Source: [Leptolyngbya] sp. JSC-1
GTDB lineage: Bacteria > Cyanobacteriota > Cyanobacteriia > Elainellales > Elainellaceae
NCBI GenBank assembly: GCA_000733415.1
Contig: KL662191.1
Coordinates: 2,139,357-2,203,356, forward strand
Direction of reading: 5' to 3'
Length of the DNA: 64,000 nucleotides
The stretch's first letter is position 1. Every line of letters begins with the position of its first letter. Under the pieces are notes generated by a model. It searched no databases. It saw nothing but the letters and a program-made list of their open reading frames with translations, and was not told where the DNA came from. Positions 9,178 to 18,448 of this stretch are shown piece by piece. The position numbers were made by a program, and so were the translations under genes.

Positions 9178-9864
9178 ATGACGGCACTAGACGATAAGAC
9201 AGTTGTTCGGGACTATTTTAATTCCACCGGGTTTGACCGCTGGCGGCGCATCTATGGCAATGGCGATGTCAACAAGGTGCAGCTCGATATTCGAGTCGGG
9301 CATCAAAAAACCGTAGACACAGTGCTGGAGTGGCTGAAGGCCGATGCTAATCTGGCCGGTCTGACCATCTGCGATGCGGGATGCGGTGTCGGCAGTCTCA
9401 GTATTCCCTTGGCGGAGTTGGGGGCCGTGGTGTTTGCCAGCGACATCTCCGAGAAAATGATCGGCGAGGCAAAGCAGCGGGCGCAGGCCGAATTGGGTCA
9501 GTCTACTAATCCCACCTTTGTGGTGCAGGATTTAGAAACGCTGAGCGGCAGATACCACACCGTGATTTGTTTGGATGTGATGATCCACTATCCGCAGGAC
9601 AAAGCGATGGAGATGATCGCCCATCTCAGCAGTTTGGCCGAATCGCGTCTGTTGATCAGCTTTGCCCCTAAAACCCTTGGCTACAGCCTGCTGAAAAAAA
9701 TCGGCGACTTCTTCCCTGGCCCCAGTAAAGCCACCCGCGCCTACCTGCACCGAGAATCCGATGTGGTGAAAGCGCTGCAAGCCAACGGCTGGAAAATCGA
9801 ACGCAATGCCATGACCAAAACCCGGTTCTATTTCTCTCGCCTCTTGGAAGCAACGCGAGCCTAG
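9178..9864 (+). CDS. chlM: Magnesium-protoporphyrin IX O-methyltransferase
   Basis: 228 residues from the ATG at 9178; an upstream TTG at 9157 only adds seven unconserved residues. N-terminal signature of ChlM/BchM (YFNSTGFDRWRRIYG, then VNKVQ-DIR-GHQ-TVDTVL), a SAM-binding motif I (DAGCGVGSLS, residues 66-75), motif II near VFASDIS, and the C-terminal RFYFSRLLEA. The enzyme transfers methyl from SAM to the 13-propionate of Mg-protoporphyrin IX, a committed step of chlorophyll synthesis at the membrane. Length matches cyanobacterial ChlM. It is monocistronic here. Confidence 0.95.
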   Translation: MTALDDKTVVRDYFNSTGFDRWRRIYGNGDVNKVQLDIRVGHQKTVDTVLEWLKADANLAGLTICDAGCGVGSLSIPLAELGAVVFASDISEKMIGEAKQRAQAELGQSTNPTFVVQDLETLSGRYHTVICLDVMIHYPQDKAMEMIAHLSSLAESRLLISFAPKTLGYSLLKKIGDFFPGPSKATRAYLHRESDVVKALQANGWKIERNAMTKTRFYFSRLLEATRA

Positions 9865-10033
9865 CTGGTGTAGGCGGGTGGTAACCCTGTAGACAGGCAT
9901 GGCCCACGTGTAGCGTTGCCGCAAACGTTAGGGTGGATGGATGAGGGCGTAGGGTAGCCTGGCAAGGGCTGTGACTATTTTTCCTTCACTATCCCTCCTG
10001 AATATCATTAGGACAGTGATTAAGGCTGGGAGC

Positions 10034-10462
10034 ATGAAGCTTGGGACGAAAGTGGCGATTGGGCTGCTGCTTGGCTGGGGCATCTCGATTACGCTGCTAG
10101 CAACGGTGAAGCTGCTTGACCCCGATAATCCGCCGCAGGAGCGAGAAGAGGCTAAGGTAGCGCTGGTAATGTTTGGCTTAGCTCCGGCCAGTTTGGGTGG
10201 ATGGATCTGGTATGGGGCTAGACGACAAGCCCAACAGCAGCAGACCCAGCAGCTCCAAGCCCGCTTTTTTACCCTGCTGCAAAACAATAATGGTCACATC
10301 ACCCCGCTTCAGTTGGCGATGGCAACCGGACTGGACGGCAAACTCGCCAAAGCCTACCTGGATGAGCAGGCCAAAGCCTTTGATGCCATCTACGATGTGA
10401 CGGCAAATGGAACGGTTGTTTACTATTTTGAGCTGGCAAGGCGACAGGGAGGGCTGGAATAG
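10034..10462 (+). CDS. Small membrane protein with C-terminal winged-helix-like domain
   Basis: 142 residues from the ATG at 10034 (GGGAG three bases before); an upstream GTG at 9971 is less likely. TM1 about 5-27, TM2 about 41-62, a Gln-rich stretch 64-76, then a compact helical domain 78-138 with the look of a winged helix (FFTLLQNNNGHITPLQLA...GL...AKAYLD) ending in YDVTANGTVVYYFEL, a beta-hairpin-like wing. I do not recognise a named family. A membrane-tethered DNA- or protein-binding role is only an inference. Confidence 0.65.
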   Translation: MKLGTKVAIGLLLGWGISITLLATVKLLDPDNPPQEREEAKVALVMFGLAPASLGGWIWYGARRQAQQQQTQQLQARFFTLLQNNNGHITPLQLAMATGLDGKLAKAYLDEQAKAFDAIYDVTANGTVVYYFELARRQGGLE

Positions 10463-10589
10463 GGCAGGAAGGCGGCAGAAGGCAAGAGCTAGACGATTAA
10501 GAAGATACCTCTGAAGCCTCCAAAAGCGCGACACTTGCACTTCAGCCACTCCTCCTTGACAGGATCGGTGCCTAAAGTATCAACAGACT

Positions 10590-11321
10590 CTAGATTGGTT
10601 TACAGGCAATAAAAGCGGCATGAGCGTTTGGCAGTTGGTACTGACCATAACTGCGCGTAATCTGCACCTCGAAACCAACTCGACCCAGTTTTTCAGCCAT
10701 CTCTGTTGCCTCGTACAGCCGCAGCCGATGAACTTCCTCATCCCGCCGGTAATACTCTCCCACCCGGCGCAGTGTAATAATCCGACGAGTTAATAGCGAC
10801 TGCACTCGGTCTTCCGTTTTCTCAACTAGGACGATCCAATCTTCTCCTTCCGTGAAGCTCTGAGTCCGGTCTGCTGCGGTTTGACCAGGTTCGGCAATGT
10901 CAAAGACAAAAACGCCACCCGGAACCAGGGCAGCGTAGATGCGGCAAAAGAGTTGAACCAGCAGTTCACAGGTGTTGTCTGTGTCAAACAGGTAGTTAAA
11001 ACATTCACCAACCGAAATAACCGCATAGCAAGATGGAATGTCGGTCTTAAACAGGGACTCAACTCGAAACTCAGCCTCTGGAACCCTGATGCGAGCAATT
11101 GCAATCATCGATGCAGAGATATCAACTCCGAGAACGGAATAGCCGGCTTTGGTGAGTTCCAATGCTGATAAGCCGCTGCCACAGCCCAAATCCACGACTA
11201 GACCTGCTGGAATGTTGTTTTGGGCCAAAATGCTGAGTATGCCTGGAGCAGATTTGAGCGCATAATCTCTATGTCCAACATCATGAATGTACGCCAGATC
11301 TTCCCTGTACCACGCTTTCAT
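10590..11321 (-). CDS. Class I SAM-dependent methyltransferase
   Basis: 243 residues. SAM motif I VVDLGCGSGLSALEL about residues 43-57, motif II VLGVDIS, motif III-like YAVISVGECFNYL, and a post-core strand FVFDIAEPG. Substrate unknown; the family is very broad, and the YRRDEE / LRLYEATEMAEKLGRVGFEVQ tail is common in small-molecule methyltransferases. It lies convergent to the small membrane protein gene and upstream (in its own direction) of nothing on the same strand within 120 bases. Confidence 0.8.
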   Translation of the reverse strand: MKAWYREDLAYIHDVGHRDYALKSAPGILSILAQNNIPAGLVVDLGCGSGLSALELTKAGYSVLGVDISASMIAIARIRVPEAEFRVESLFKTDIPSCYAVISVGECFNYLFDTDNTCELLVQLFCRIYAALVPGGVFVFDIAEPGQTAADRTQSFTEGEDWIVLVEKTEDRVQSLLTRRIITLRRVGEYYRRDEEVHRLRLYEATEMAEKLGRVGFEVQITRSYGQYQLPNAHAAFIACKPI

Positions 11322-11376
11322 GGCTTTGCTGCAATGGAGTATTCCATCAATTATGACAACTCATCTCACCATTGAT

Positions 11377-11610
11377 TCAAGCTTGCACAACAGCTAACCG
11401 TGCCGCTGCTTGTCGCGCCGCTTGGCGAAATTCATCAAAGACAGCTTCGTATTTTTGCAGCACTTTTTGCGTCAGTTCGGGTCCGGCCAATTCTGGGCTA
11501 CCCGTTCCATAGGGCGGATGGGGAGCATATTCCAGCGTCAATTCTGCTTCTTTGGCGGCATTCTCACCCCGCAACTTTCCTGCTAACAACGACAGATAGC
11601 AAAGATTTAG
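11377..11610 (-). pseudogene. Remnant of a DJ-1/PfpI family (isonitrile-hydratase-like) gene
   Basis: About 78 codons that read like the C-terminal end of DJ-1/PfpI proteins: AGKLRGENAAKEAELTLEY, then PHPPYGTGSPE, then a terminal helix. The nucleophile-elbow Cys domain that should precede it is missing. The fragment starts right after, and in the same frame as, the TAG stop (11611-11613) of the site-2 protease gene, with no start codon or ribosome-binding site suited to a 78-residue protein. The 5' three quarters have therefore been deleted or replaced. A short TTG-started peptide (70 residues) is formally possible. Confidence 0.6.
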
Positions 11611-12735
11611 CTATGCGGTTTTAGCCTCAGCTCGACGCTGGAGTAGCTGCATAATCGACGCTCGTTCTAGCAAGCCAACCAATCTGCCATTCTCCTGTAA
11701 GACTATCAGTTCGGGAAGCTTCTTTTGCTCTAACAGCGTTACCACATCCAGCAGCGGTTGATTAGAGATGACGGTTTCTACCTGTCCTTTTGGCTGCATT
11801 AGCTCGCGGACTGAAATATTCCACCAGTCGTTTGTCGGAATCGTTTTCATTGCATTCACTGAAATTTCACCAATCCACTGACCATCTTCATCGACGACAA
11901 AGTATTTTTGCCAGCTGGTCGGATTGCCAATAATGTGATTATTGGCAAATTCTCTCAGGGAACTTTCTGCTGCCACAATCGGGCTATTAGAGACAACCGC
12001 GTCTGCCGCTGTCAAACCACTCAATTGTTCTTGGACCGAAGCAGCCTGAGCATAGCGGCCAGCATTCTGCAGCAAGAACCAGCCAATTAACAGCGTCCAG
12101 ATGCTACCAACATTGCTGATGCCCAGCAAATTCAACAATCCCAGCGAAATACCAACCCAACCTAAAAACTGCCCAACTCGGCTAGCAAAGGCAATGCCTT
12201 TATATGGCTTGCCAGTAATCTTCCAAACAAGCGCCTTCAACACATTGCCACCATCCAATGGCAGGCCAGGCAATAGGTTAAATAGAGCCAAGACCAAATT
12301 GATTAGCGCTAGCGAACCCACCACAGCAGCTAGAGGGGCAGACAGACTAACAGAGGTATTGATCACAGTCAGCAGGCCAAACAGCACCAAGCTGACTAGC
12401 GGCCCCGCAATCGCTACCCAAAAGGCTTCAACCGGAGTTTTCGATTCTTCGCCCAGGCTGGCTAACCCACCAAAAATGAACAGCGTGATGGAATTGACCG
12501 GGATTCCTTGACGCAGCGCTACCAGACTATGCCCCAGCTCATGGGCCAGGACGGAGGCGAACAGCAACAAAGCGGTCACCAATCCCAAAAGCCAGGCACC
12601 TCCACCTAGGTAAGGAAATTCAGCACCAAGCTGCTGGCCATAGTTCCACGTGATCAGGGCTAGAATCAGGAACCAGGAAAAATTGACATAAAAAGGAATA
12701 CCGAATAGGGAACCGATGCGAAGGTTGCCATTCAT
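11611..12735 (-). CDS. Site-2 protease family (M50) zinc metalloprotease with CBS domains
   Basis: 374 residues from the ATG at 12735, selected because GGAGG lies 8 bases upstream; an in-frame GTG three codons earlier is weaker. Six or so membrane segments in the first 215 residues, the zinc motif HELGH (residues 65-69) and the third ligand in LPLDGG (Asp161), then two CBS domains about 235-370 facing the cytoplasm. This is the S2P subgroup with C-terminal CBS domains, which cleaves transmembrane substrates within the bilayer; CBS domains usually sense adenylates. Substrate unknown. A DJ-1 remnant follows its stop. Confidence 0.9.
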   Translation of the reverse strand: MNGNLRIGSLFGIPFYVNFSWFLILALITWNYGQQLGAEFPYLGGGAWLLGLVTALLLFASVLAHELGHSLVALRQGIPVNSITLFIFGGLASLGEESKTPVEAFWVAIAGPLVSLVLFGLLTVINTSVSLSAPLAAVVGSLALINLVLALFNLLPGLPLDGGNVLKALVWKITGKPYKGIAFASRVGQFLGWVGISLGLLNLLGISNVGSIWTLLIGWFLLQNAGRYAQAASVQEQLSGLTAADAVVSNSPIVAAESSLREFANNHIIGNPTSWQKYFVVDEDGQWIGEISVNAMKTIPTNDWWNISVRELMQPKGQVETVISNQPLLDVVTLLEQKKLPELIVLQENGRLVGLLERASIMQLLQRRAEAKTA

Positions 12736-12744
12736 GGGATTCAC

Positions 12745-13279
12745 CTCCAGACCTGACCTTGATCAGGCAAATTTGATGTTCATATTAATTCGCTATGTTC
12801 CCATCGTAACGGAATGTAATGACAAGTTAATCTTTGGTTGGGCAGAGATTCCCGCTAGCAGCAGTGCGGTCTTCCCACCCATAGAGGGAGATGGAGGGCC
12901 ATATCAATCCCCATAGGCGGCAGGCTGCCTTTTTGAGTACGGCTGTCTCCACCAAAACTGGACGGCTTGCCCCAGACAAAGCAGAAACCACTTTGCTACT
13001 CTCTTAAAAGAGTTTTTGACAAGTGGTTGAAAATTTTGTAACCGGACAGCGGCTCTGAGAATTCGCCAGGTAAGGTGAATTTCAATCCGGTCCACTCCAA
13101 CCCTTCATCCAGGAAAATCCCAGCTAAGCGTTGTATTGATCCAGTATTCATCCACCAGGAAGATTACCGGTGCATCACCGACCCAATCTTCAGCGGCTGA
13201 TGGCGCGTTCCATCGGTTTTGACGGGTTTTCGCTTTATTGTCTTCTCTTGTTCACCATTTCTCTTTAGAGGTTATTCCC
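12745..13279. other. Intergenic region, no gene recognised
   Basis: Contains small inverted repeats: ACTCT-6nt-AGAGT followed by TTTT at 12998-13017 (a weak terminator-like hairpin on the plus strand), GGTG-CAT-CACC near 13170, and GATGG-CGCGTT-CCATC followed by GGTTTT near 13200. A small RNA is possible but nothing matches a family I know. The last 12 bases hold the ribosome-binding site of the next gene. Confidence 0.4.
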
Positions 13280-13534
13280 ATGCTTCAATCCCCATTTCAA
13301 CCCACTCATTTGTTGGTATCGCGGGCGCGTCAAACCCCTGTGCAGCTGATTCCGTCTGAACAGGGCTGCAAAATTATCACTGAACTAGAATGGCAGCGCG
13401 GTCGGGAACCCGCGTTTGAGATTCGCCCCAAGCAAGGGTTCTTTTGCCAAGGCATTCCGGTGGTTGGCTATAGCTTGCAGCCACTGGCTGTCGAGGCACA
13501 GGCCCAACCAAAGGCTGAATCCATTTCTGCTTAA
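13280..13534 (+). CDS. Conserved cyanobacterial small protein, unknown function
   Basis: 84 residues from the ATG at 13280, which has AGAGG at 13267-13271 eight bases upstream; a start at 13238 adds 14 residues without such a site. No membrane segment or catalytic motif. The core (PTHLLVSRARQTPVQLIP, then FEIRPKQGFFCQGIPVVGYSL) is regular alpha/beta sequence and looks like a protein I associate with cyanobacteria only. Stand-alone gene. Confidence 0.6.
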   Translation: MLQSPFQPTHLLVSRARQTPVQLIPSEQGCKIITELEWQRGREPAFEIRPKQGFFCQGIPVVGYSLQPLAVEAQAQPKAESISA

Positions 13535-13749
13535 CATCCTGCTCAAGACCAACCGATCTAGCTGGTTCAGACCTGGTCAGCTGTTCGATCTGACTTTTGT
13601 AAAGGTTTGAGAAAAGGTTAAAACTAGGCCAGTATGCGGCAATTAACGATACTAAATACTAATCAGTCAGCCGGATCAATCCGATATCGGCTAGTACTGC
13701 TGCAAAATGTTCTTAGTTTGTCCTTTGCTATTTACGAGGTCTAGTCAAG

Positions 13750-14301
13750 ATGGGACTGTTTTTTGATGTATTGAGTGCGATTAATAATCCGAATCAAAAC
13801 GCTAGTGTAGATCAACTGAGTTCAATCACCGGTACAGTCCAGCAGCTAGCTGCTAGCAACAATATTGAACCATCGGCCATGCAAACGGTGATGTCTAGCT
13901 TGGGAGGAGCACTGCGACCAGCGCTCCAGCAACAGGCAAGCAGTGGTGGATTGGGTAGTTTGATGGGGCAGCTTGCCTCTGGCCAACTCACAGGCGGTGC
14001 TGGTGGCTTCGGTGGCCTGTCTTCGCTGTTAACACCGCAACTCCAGCAGCAAATTGCAGATACTGTTTCGCGCAGAACCGGAATCGGAGCTGGTACGATT
14101 CAGTCCATGCTGCCCGCCCTGATTCCGGTGGTGATGCAGTTACTGAATATGGGTGCCCCCAAGTCGGGAACAGGAGTGAGTATGGGCGGGCTAGCCAGCA
14201 ACCCATTGCTCACCACCTTCCTTGACAGCGATCGCGATCAGGACGTGGATCTAGGGGATGTGTTTAGGTTTGCGACTCGATTTTTGAATCCTCCACGCTA
14301 G
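13750..14301 (+). CDS. DUF937 domain-containing protein
   Basis: 183 residues with the typical DUF937/YidB-like composition: FDVLSAINNPNQ at the N-terminus, a Gly/Gln/Ser-rich helical middle, a SMLPALIPVVMQLLNMG hydrophobic helix about 118-135, and a C-terminal acidic DSDRDQDVDLGDVF loop (about 157-170) that resembles an EF-hand/dockerin-like calcium loop. Function of the family is unknown. Convergent with the PstS-like gene, separated by a strong hairpin. Confidence 0.75.
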   Translation: MGLFFDVLSAINNPNQNASVDQLSSITGTVQQLAASNNIEPSAMQTVMSSLGGALRPALQQQASSGGLGSLMGQLASGQLTGGAGGFGGLSSLLTPQLQQQIADTVSRRTGIGAGTIQSMLPALIPVVMQLLNMGAPKSGTGVSMGGLASNPLLTTFLDSDRDQDVDLGDVFRFATRFLNPPR

Positions 14302-14413
14302 CAGTTTTGGCCGATTCTATTAGGATTGGCCGGGTTTGACTTTGTCTAATTTTGTCTGATTGCGCTTCATGTTGCCTGATTTTCAATGGCCCTCCTACAT
14401 ACATAAACAGAAA

Positions 14414-14465
14414 TTGGGTAGAGCGATAGAATCCTGGCTACACAGCCTCTATCGTCTCTACCCAA
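14414..14465. terminator. Long hairpin between convergent genes
   Basis: TTGGGTAGAGCGATAGA at 14414-14430 pairs with TCTATCGTCTCTACCCAA at 14448-14465 with one bulged base, and an inner GGCT/AGCC stem closes the loop. Its place between two converging genes suggests a bidirectional terminator, though there is no T-run. Confidence 0.55.
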
Positions 14466-14519
14466 ACAAGCTCAAATGAGCAACTTAATTCATCAGTCCA
14501 GTAGCCAATAACTTTGGCC

Positions 14520-16796
14520 CTAGCGGGGCGGAATATGGACCGGAGCCGAGCGCGCAATGCGCAGCCAGCGCCCGTTATTCGCCAAATAGCCAATTTCGGC
14601 TACATACTCGCCTATATCCGGCACTGTGACATGGCGATCCCGGTCGGTTTCTTCGCAGTTGAACTGTTGAATACTGTGGGGCGCTTGCCGCTCCAGCTCG
14701 ATGCCCGTGACATCGCAGATCCGCAAAATAAAGCTTTCCCCACCGTGCTGCTTGGCAATTTCCTTATGATGCTCCAGCACATCCCAGTAAGCATAGGCTT
14801 CCTGCGAATTTCGCGGCACCAGCACAATTTGGCTGCGCTTCACAACCCGTTGACGTGGAGCTGCTTCGGCAGCCGTTCCCAGGGCGGTTGCTCCAGCCAG
14901 TCCTGTCATGCCCAGGGCAGCACCAGTCCTCAACTGCTCTTCTAGGCCACTGGTACTCAGGCCCTCTACCCGAAAGTTATCGCTGAACTCGGCTCTGGGC
15001 AAATCATCGCGGGCATCCGTTCTGAAGTCATCGATGCGCACGTCCGGTCCGGTCTCAAACCGAGATTCGCTCGGTGGATTGTCCATGAGCGGCATGCCGC
15101 CCGACTGAAACGATTCGTTGAAACTGGGCAGCGTTGGAGGAGGAACCTCGCTAGCTGGAGGGGGATCTCCAAAATCAGGACGGGTTTGGGACGTACCATC
15201 TGGGCCGATATATACCGGAGCCGAACGAGCCAAGCGACACCAGCGGCCTTGATAGGTGACATAGCCCAGCTCCACCATATACTCCCGATCGGTTTGGGGA
15301 ATTGGAATGTGCAGATCCTGATCCGATTCATTGCACTCAAACTGGTCAATACTGTGGGCCGGATGGCGTTCCAGGTCTTGCCCGGTCACATCATAAAGTC
15401 TGAGAGCTAGCTGCTGGCCGCCTTCTTCTTGGCGAATCCGCTGCTTGTGCGCTTCGGGGACTTCCCAATAGGCATAGGCATCCTGACTGTCGCGCGGCAC
15501 CAGGACAATCCGGCTATTGTCTCCAGCTCGGTCTGCATCAAGCGCCGCCACCGCCACCGGAGTAGAAGCCGCCTCGTCAGTAGAGCGATCCGAGCCGCGC
15601 AGCAGCAGCCACAGCAAAACTCCCAAGGCCGGAATTGACAACAACCAGAGCCACCAAGGTAATCCAGTTCGAGTAGCCCCTGCATCGGCGGCTGGAGCTT
15701 GAGCTACGGTGCCATCTGGTGCGGGCGCTGCATTGGGATCAGCAGGAGGAGATGGACTGGCGGCTGCATCCGGTGGTGGGGCGGCTGCATCCGGAGAGGC
15801 CGCCGCTGGGGGAGAGGTGGTACCGTCGGGAGAGGCGGCTGCGTCGGGGGAAGCTGCCTGTTCGGATTTGGGCTTAAAAATGTCGAAAATATTAAAGCCG
15901 CCCTTGCTAACTGCTGCTGCTGCCGCTGCCGCTTCCTCCACACTCAACCCGGCTAGTGTCTGCTGATTGGCTGGTGCGGTGGCATAGCCGAGAAACGCCT
16001 GCGCCGCTGGATTGGCTTCCTGCTTGTAAACATAGACCATCGGTTGGGAAAAGGCATAGCTGGGATCGGTCGGTGGAGTGCCATAGATCGTGACAATCCG
16101 CACATCCGATTGATTGGCGACCTGATCTACAATCGCATAGCTAATACCGTCATCGCCCAGCTGGCGAATCATGGCATCCACGTTCTCATCATCGACCGGA
16201 TCGGCGGTTGCGCCAGCTTGAAAGGGAGCCGCCTGAAATACCGGATAGGCTTGCAAAGCTTGTCGGGTATCGCTAGCAGGCCGATCCACTACCCGAATCG
16301 GTTTATCGGGACCGCCTACCTGTGACCAGTTAGTAATTTCACCCCGAAAGATCTGAGCAAACTGCTGATCGGTTAAATCGCCCGGAAATGGATTATTTGC
16401 ACCTACCACTATGGCGATTTTGCGTCGGGTGGCTGGCACTTCCACCAGGCCCTCAGCCTTTTCTTCTGCCGTCAAGGGGCGACCGATTGCCGCCACATCA
16501 ATGCTGCCATCTCGCAAGGCTTGCAGCGCATCCGCGGTTCCCGTCTGCTTCACCTCGACCTTAGCATTGGGAAACTGGGCTTCGAAGTTTTGTTTCTGTA
16601 CCTGACTAACGGCTGCCATACTGTTTGAACTGTTGATCCGCACGTTTGTGCCGGCAGGAACCTCAACAGGCGAGGCCAATGGCGGAGATTGGGCCAGAGC
16701 TGCCTGCCGCAGCGATAGCATTGGCACCTCGGCAACCGTTGATAAGGCCAGTAAAACCGCTAAAGTCGTTAATGAAGGGGGAGGTTGTCGCATCAT
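14520..16796 (-). CDS. PstS-like substrate-binding protein fused to two DUF4912 domains
   Basis: 758 residues. Signal peptide 1-36 (ALAQ); a PBP-like phosphate-binding-type domain 45-295 (INSSNSMAAVSQ, AIGRPLT, ITNWSQVGG, R-V-x-D-R-PASDTRQAL, the usual PstS-like landmarks); a Pro/Ala/Ser-rich linker 312-375; one membrane segment about 379-400 (WLWLLSIPALGVLLWLLL); then DUF4912 at about 427-530 and again at about 655-757, each with VPR-SQ-AYAYW. Topology would put the binding domain outside and the DUF4912 pair inside the cytoplasm, so a sensor role is more plausible than transport. No pstC/A/B genes are nearby. Confidence 0.8.
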   Translation of the reverse strand: MMRQPPPSLTTLAVLLALSTVAEVPMLSLRQAALAQSPPLASPVEVPAGTNVRINSSNSMAAVSQVQKQNFEAQFPNAKVEVKQTGTADALQALRDGSIDVAAIGRPLTAEEKAEGLVEVPATRRKIAIVVGANNPFPGDLTDQQFAQIFRGEITNWSQVGGPDKPIRVVDRPASDTRQALQAYPVFQAAPFQAGATADPVDDENVDAMIRQLGDDGISYAIVDQVANQSDVRIVTIYGTPPTDPSYAFSQPMVYVYKQEANPAAQAFLGYATAPANQQTLAGLSVEEAAAAAAAVSKGGFNIFDIFKPKSEQAASPDAAASPDGTTSPPAAASPDAAAPPPDAAASPSPPADPNAAPAPDGTVAQAPAADAGATRTGLPWWLWLLSIPALGVLLWLLLRGSDRSTDEAASTPVAVAALDADRAGDNSRIVLVPRDSQDAYAYWEVPEAHKQRIRQEEGGQQLALRLYDVTGQDLERHPAHSIDQFECNESDQDLHIPIPQTDREYMVELGYVTYQGRWCRLARSAPVYIGPDGTSQTRPDFGDPPPASEVPPPTLPSFNESFQSGGMPLMDNPPSESRFETGPDVRIDDFRTDARDDLPRAEFSDNFRVEGLSTSGLEEQLRTGAALGMTGLAGATALGTAAEAAPRQRVVKRSQIVLVPRNSQEAYAYWDVLEHHKEIAKQHGGESFILRICDVTGIELERQAPHSIQQFNCEETDRDRHVTVPDIGEYVAEIGYLANNGRWLRIARSAPVHIPPR

Positions 16797-16923
16797 GTCC
16801 AGTAAACCTACTCAATACATTCAATAGAAGGTTTGATCGGAGGCACGCCCATGATACAGCCAGCCAGCCAAATGTTTTCATTTAGTAGGAATAATTTAAG
16901 GACGGCCCAAGAATAAAACCATT

Positions 16924-18276
16924 ATGGCGCTAGGTCAACGTTTCAATGGGCTAGATGTGCTGATTCTTTCCAATGGACCAGGTGAACTCACAACCTGGGT
17001 GCGTCCGGTGGTGAAAGCCCTGCGTCAGCAAATCGCGGCCCAGTCTAATTTACAGCCTGCTTTACAGCCTAATTTACAGTCCAATTTACACCCAAATTTA
17101 CAGCCTGCTTTACAGCCTGCTTTACAGCCCGACTCGCTGCGGATCTCTCTAATTCTGTCTCCCTGTGCCAATGCGAGTGGTCAGGAAGCCATTATTGCCC
17201 GAACCTATCCAGAAATTGACCGAGTGCAGGGTGCCGAGCATTTCTTTCCCTTTCTGCTCTGGGGAAAAACTGCCGAAGATTGGGATTGGGCCGAACGCGG
17301 GCTAGTCATTTTTCTAGGCGGCGATCAATTCTTTCCGGTGGTGATTGGCAAACGGCTGGGCTACAAGATTCTGATCTACGCGGAGTGGGAAACCCGCTGG
17401 CATCGCTGGGTGGATCGGTTTGCGGTGATGAATCCCAGTCTGGTGCAGCATGCCCCAGCCCAATATGCCGACAAACTTACGGTAGTGGGCGACCTGATGG
17501 CCGATGTGCATCCTACTGCTGCCCCAGCTCACCGAGCTACGCCACTGATTGGGTTGCTCCCCGGTTCCAAACCGGCCAAACTGGCTCAGGGAGTGCCATT
17601 AGCCCTAGCTGTTGCCCAACAGGTGCAGCAATCTCGTCCCGATGTTCACTTTGTGATTCCGGTGGCACCAACGCTGGATCTGGCTACATTAGCCCGATTT
17701 GCCAACCCAGCCCAAAATCCGGTGCTGCTTCAGTTTGGCAATGTCGCCGCTGAGCTAGTCTGGATAGCCGACCAGCCCTATTTAAAGACCCAACAGGGGC
17801 TACCAATCGAGCTATGGACCCAGGTTCCGGCCTATGACTTGCTGGTTCAATGCGACCTGTGCCTCACTACCGTAGGAGCCAATACCGCCGAGTTGGGAGC
17901 GCTAGCTGTACCGATGATTGTGCTGATTCCCACCCAGCAACTTGATGCAATGCGCGCCTGGGATGGCCTACCAGGGCTACTCGCCAACCTACCCGGTGTC
18001 GGTACGGTCTTCGCTAAGCTGATCAATCGCTGGTTCCTCCGGCAAAAGCGGCTGTTAGCTTGGCCCAATATCTGGGCTGGTGCCATGATTGTTCCGGAGC
18101 TAATCGGCCAACTCCATCCCCGACAAGTAGCGGACATGGTCCTCGATTGGCTGGATCACCCAGAACAACTAGCCCAGATTCGGCAACAGCTCCAGCAGGT
18201 GCGCGGTGAAACCGGAGCGGCTCAAAAAGTAGCGGAGCTAGCCCAGGCTCTCCTGCAGGCCGCTGCCTCTGGGTAG
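16924..18276 (+). CDS. Lipid-A-disaccharide synthase-related glycosyltransferase
   Basis: 450 residues. The N-terminus (LDVLILSNGPGELTTWVRPVV) and the C-terminal domain (TTVGANTAELGALAVPMIVLIPTQ) match the LpxB-like family found across cyanobacteria, distinct from true LpxB. The enzyme is expected to be a GT-B fold sugar transferase at the inner membrane; donor and acceptor are not known. Oddity: residues 42-69 are seven copies of a four-residue [NA]LQ[PS] repeat, created by a 12-bp tandem repeat inserted in a surface loop. Confidence 0.82.
   Translation: MALGQRFNGLDVLILSNGPGELTTWVRPVVKALRQQIAAQSNLQPALQPNLQSNLHPNLQPALQPALQPDSLRISLILSPCANASGQEAIIARTYPEIDRVQGAEHFFPFLLWGKTAEDWDWAERGLVIFLGGDQFFPVVIGKRLGYKILIYAEWETRWHRWVDRFAVMNPSLVQHAPAQYADKLTVVGDLMADVHPTAAPAHRATPLIGLLPGSKPAKLAQGVPLALAVAQQVQQSRPDVHFVIPVAPTLDLATLARFANPAQNPVLLQFGNVAAELVWIADQPYLKTQQGLPIELWTQVPAYDLLVQCDLCLTTVGANTAELGALAVPMIVLIPTQQLDAMRAWDGLPGLLANLPGVGTVFAKLINRWFLRQKRLLAWPNIWAGAMIVPELIGQLHPRQVADMVLDWLDHPEQLAQIRQQLQQVRGETGAAQKVAELAQALLQAAASG
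17047..17130 (+). repeat. 12-bp in-frame tandem repeat, 7 units
   Basis: Units of the form (AAT/GCT)TTACAGCCT, seven in exact register (84 bp), encoding [NA]LQP-type repeats in the LpxB-like protein. Confidence 0.9.
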
Positions 18277-18448
18277 CGAGGGCATAATTTTTGCTGGCGG
18301 CCCGCCAGGGAAATGCCAACACTGTAGGATCTGAGTAGATTATTTGCGGGTATTCGCGGGTAGGTCAGGCCGCCAGATGCCCCAACGAAATGAGCAACCT
18401 TGATCGTGGTCTAACGTCCTAGGCAACCTTGAAATCAGGTGAAGAATT

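Noticed and set aside
12904..13095. 63-residue minus-strand reading frame
   Set aside because: No ribosome-binding site, Arg/Trp-rich random-looking sequence.
15699..15966. Gly/Ala-rich reading frames on the plus strand
   Set aside because: They are antisense shadows of the Pro/Ala/Ser linker of the PstS-DUF4912 gene.
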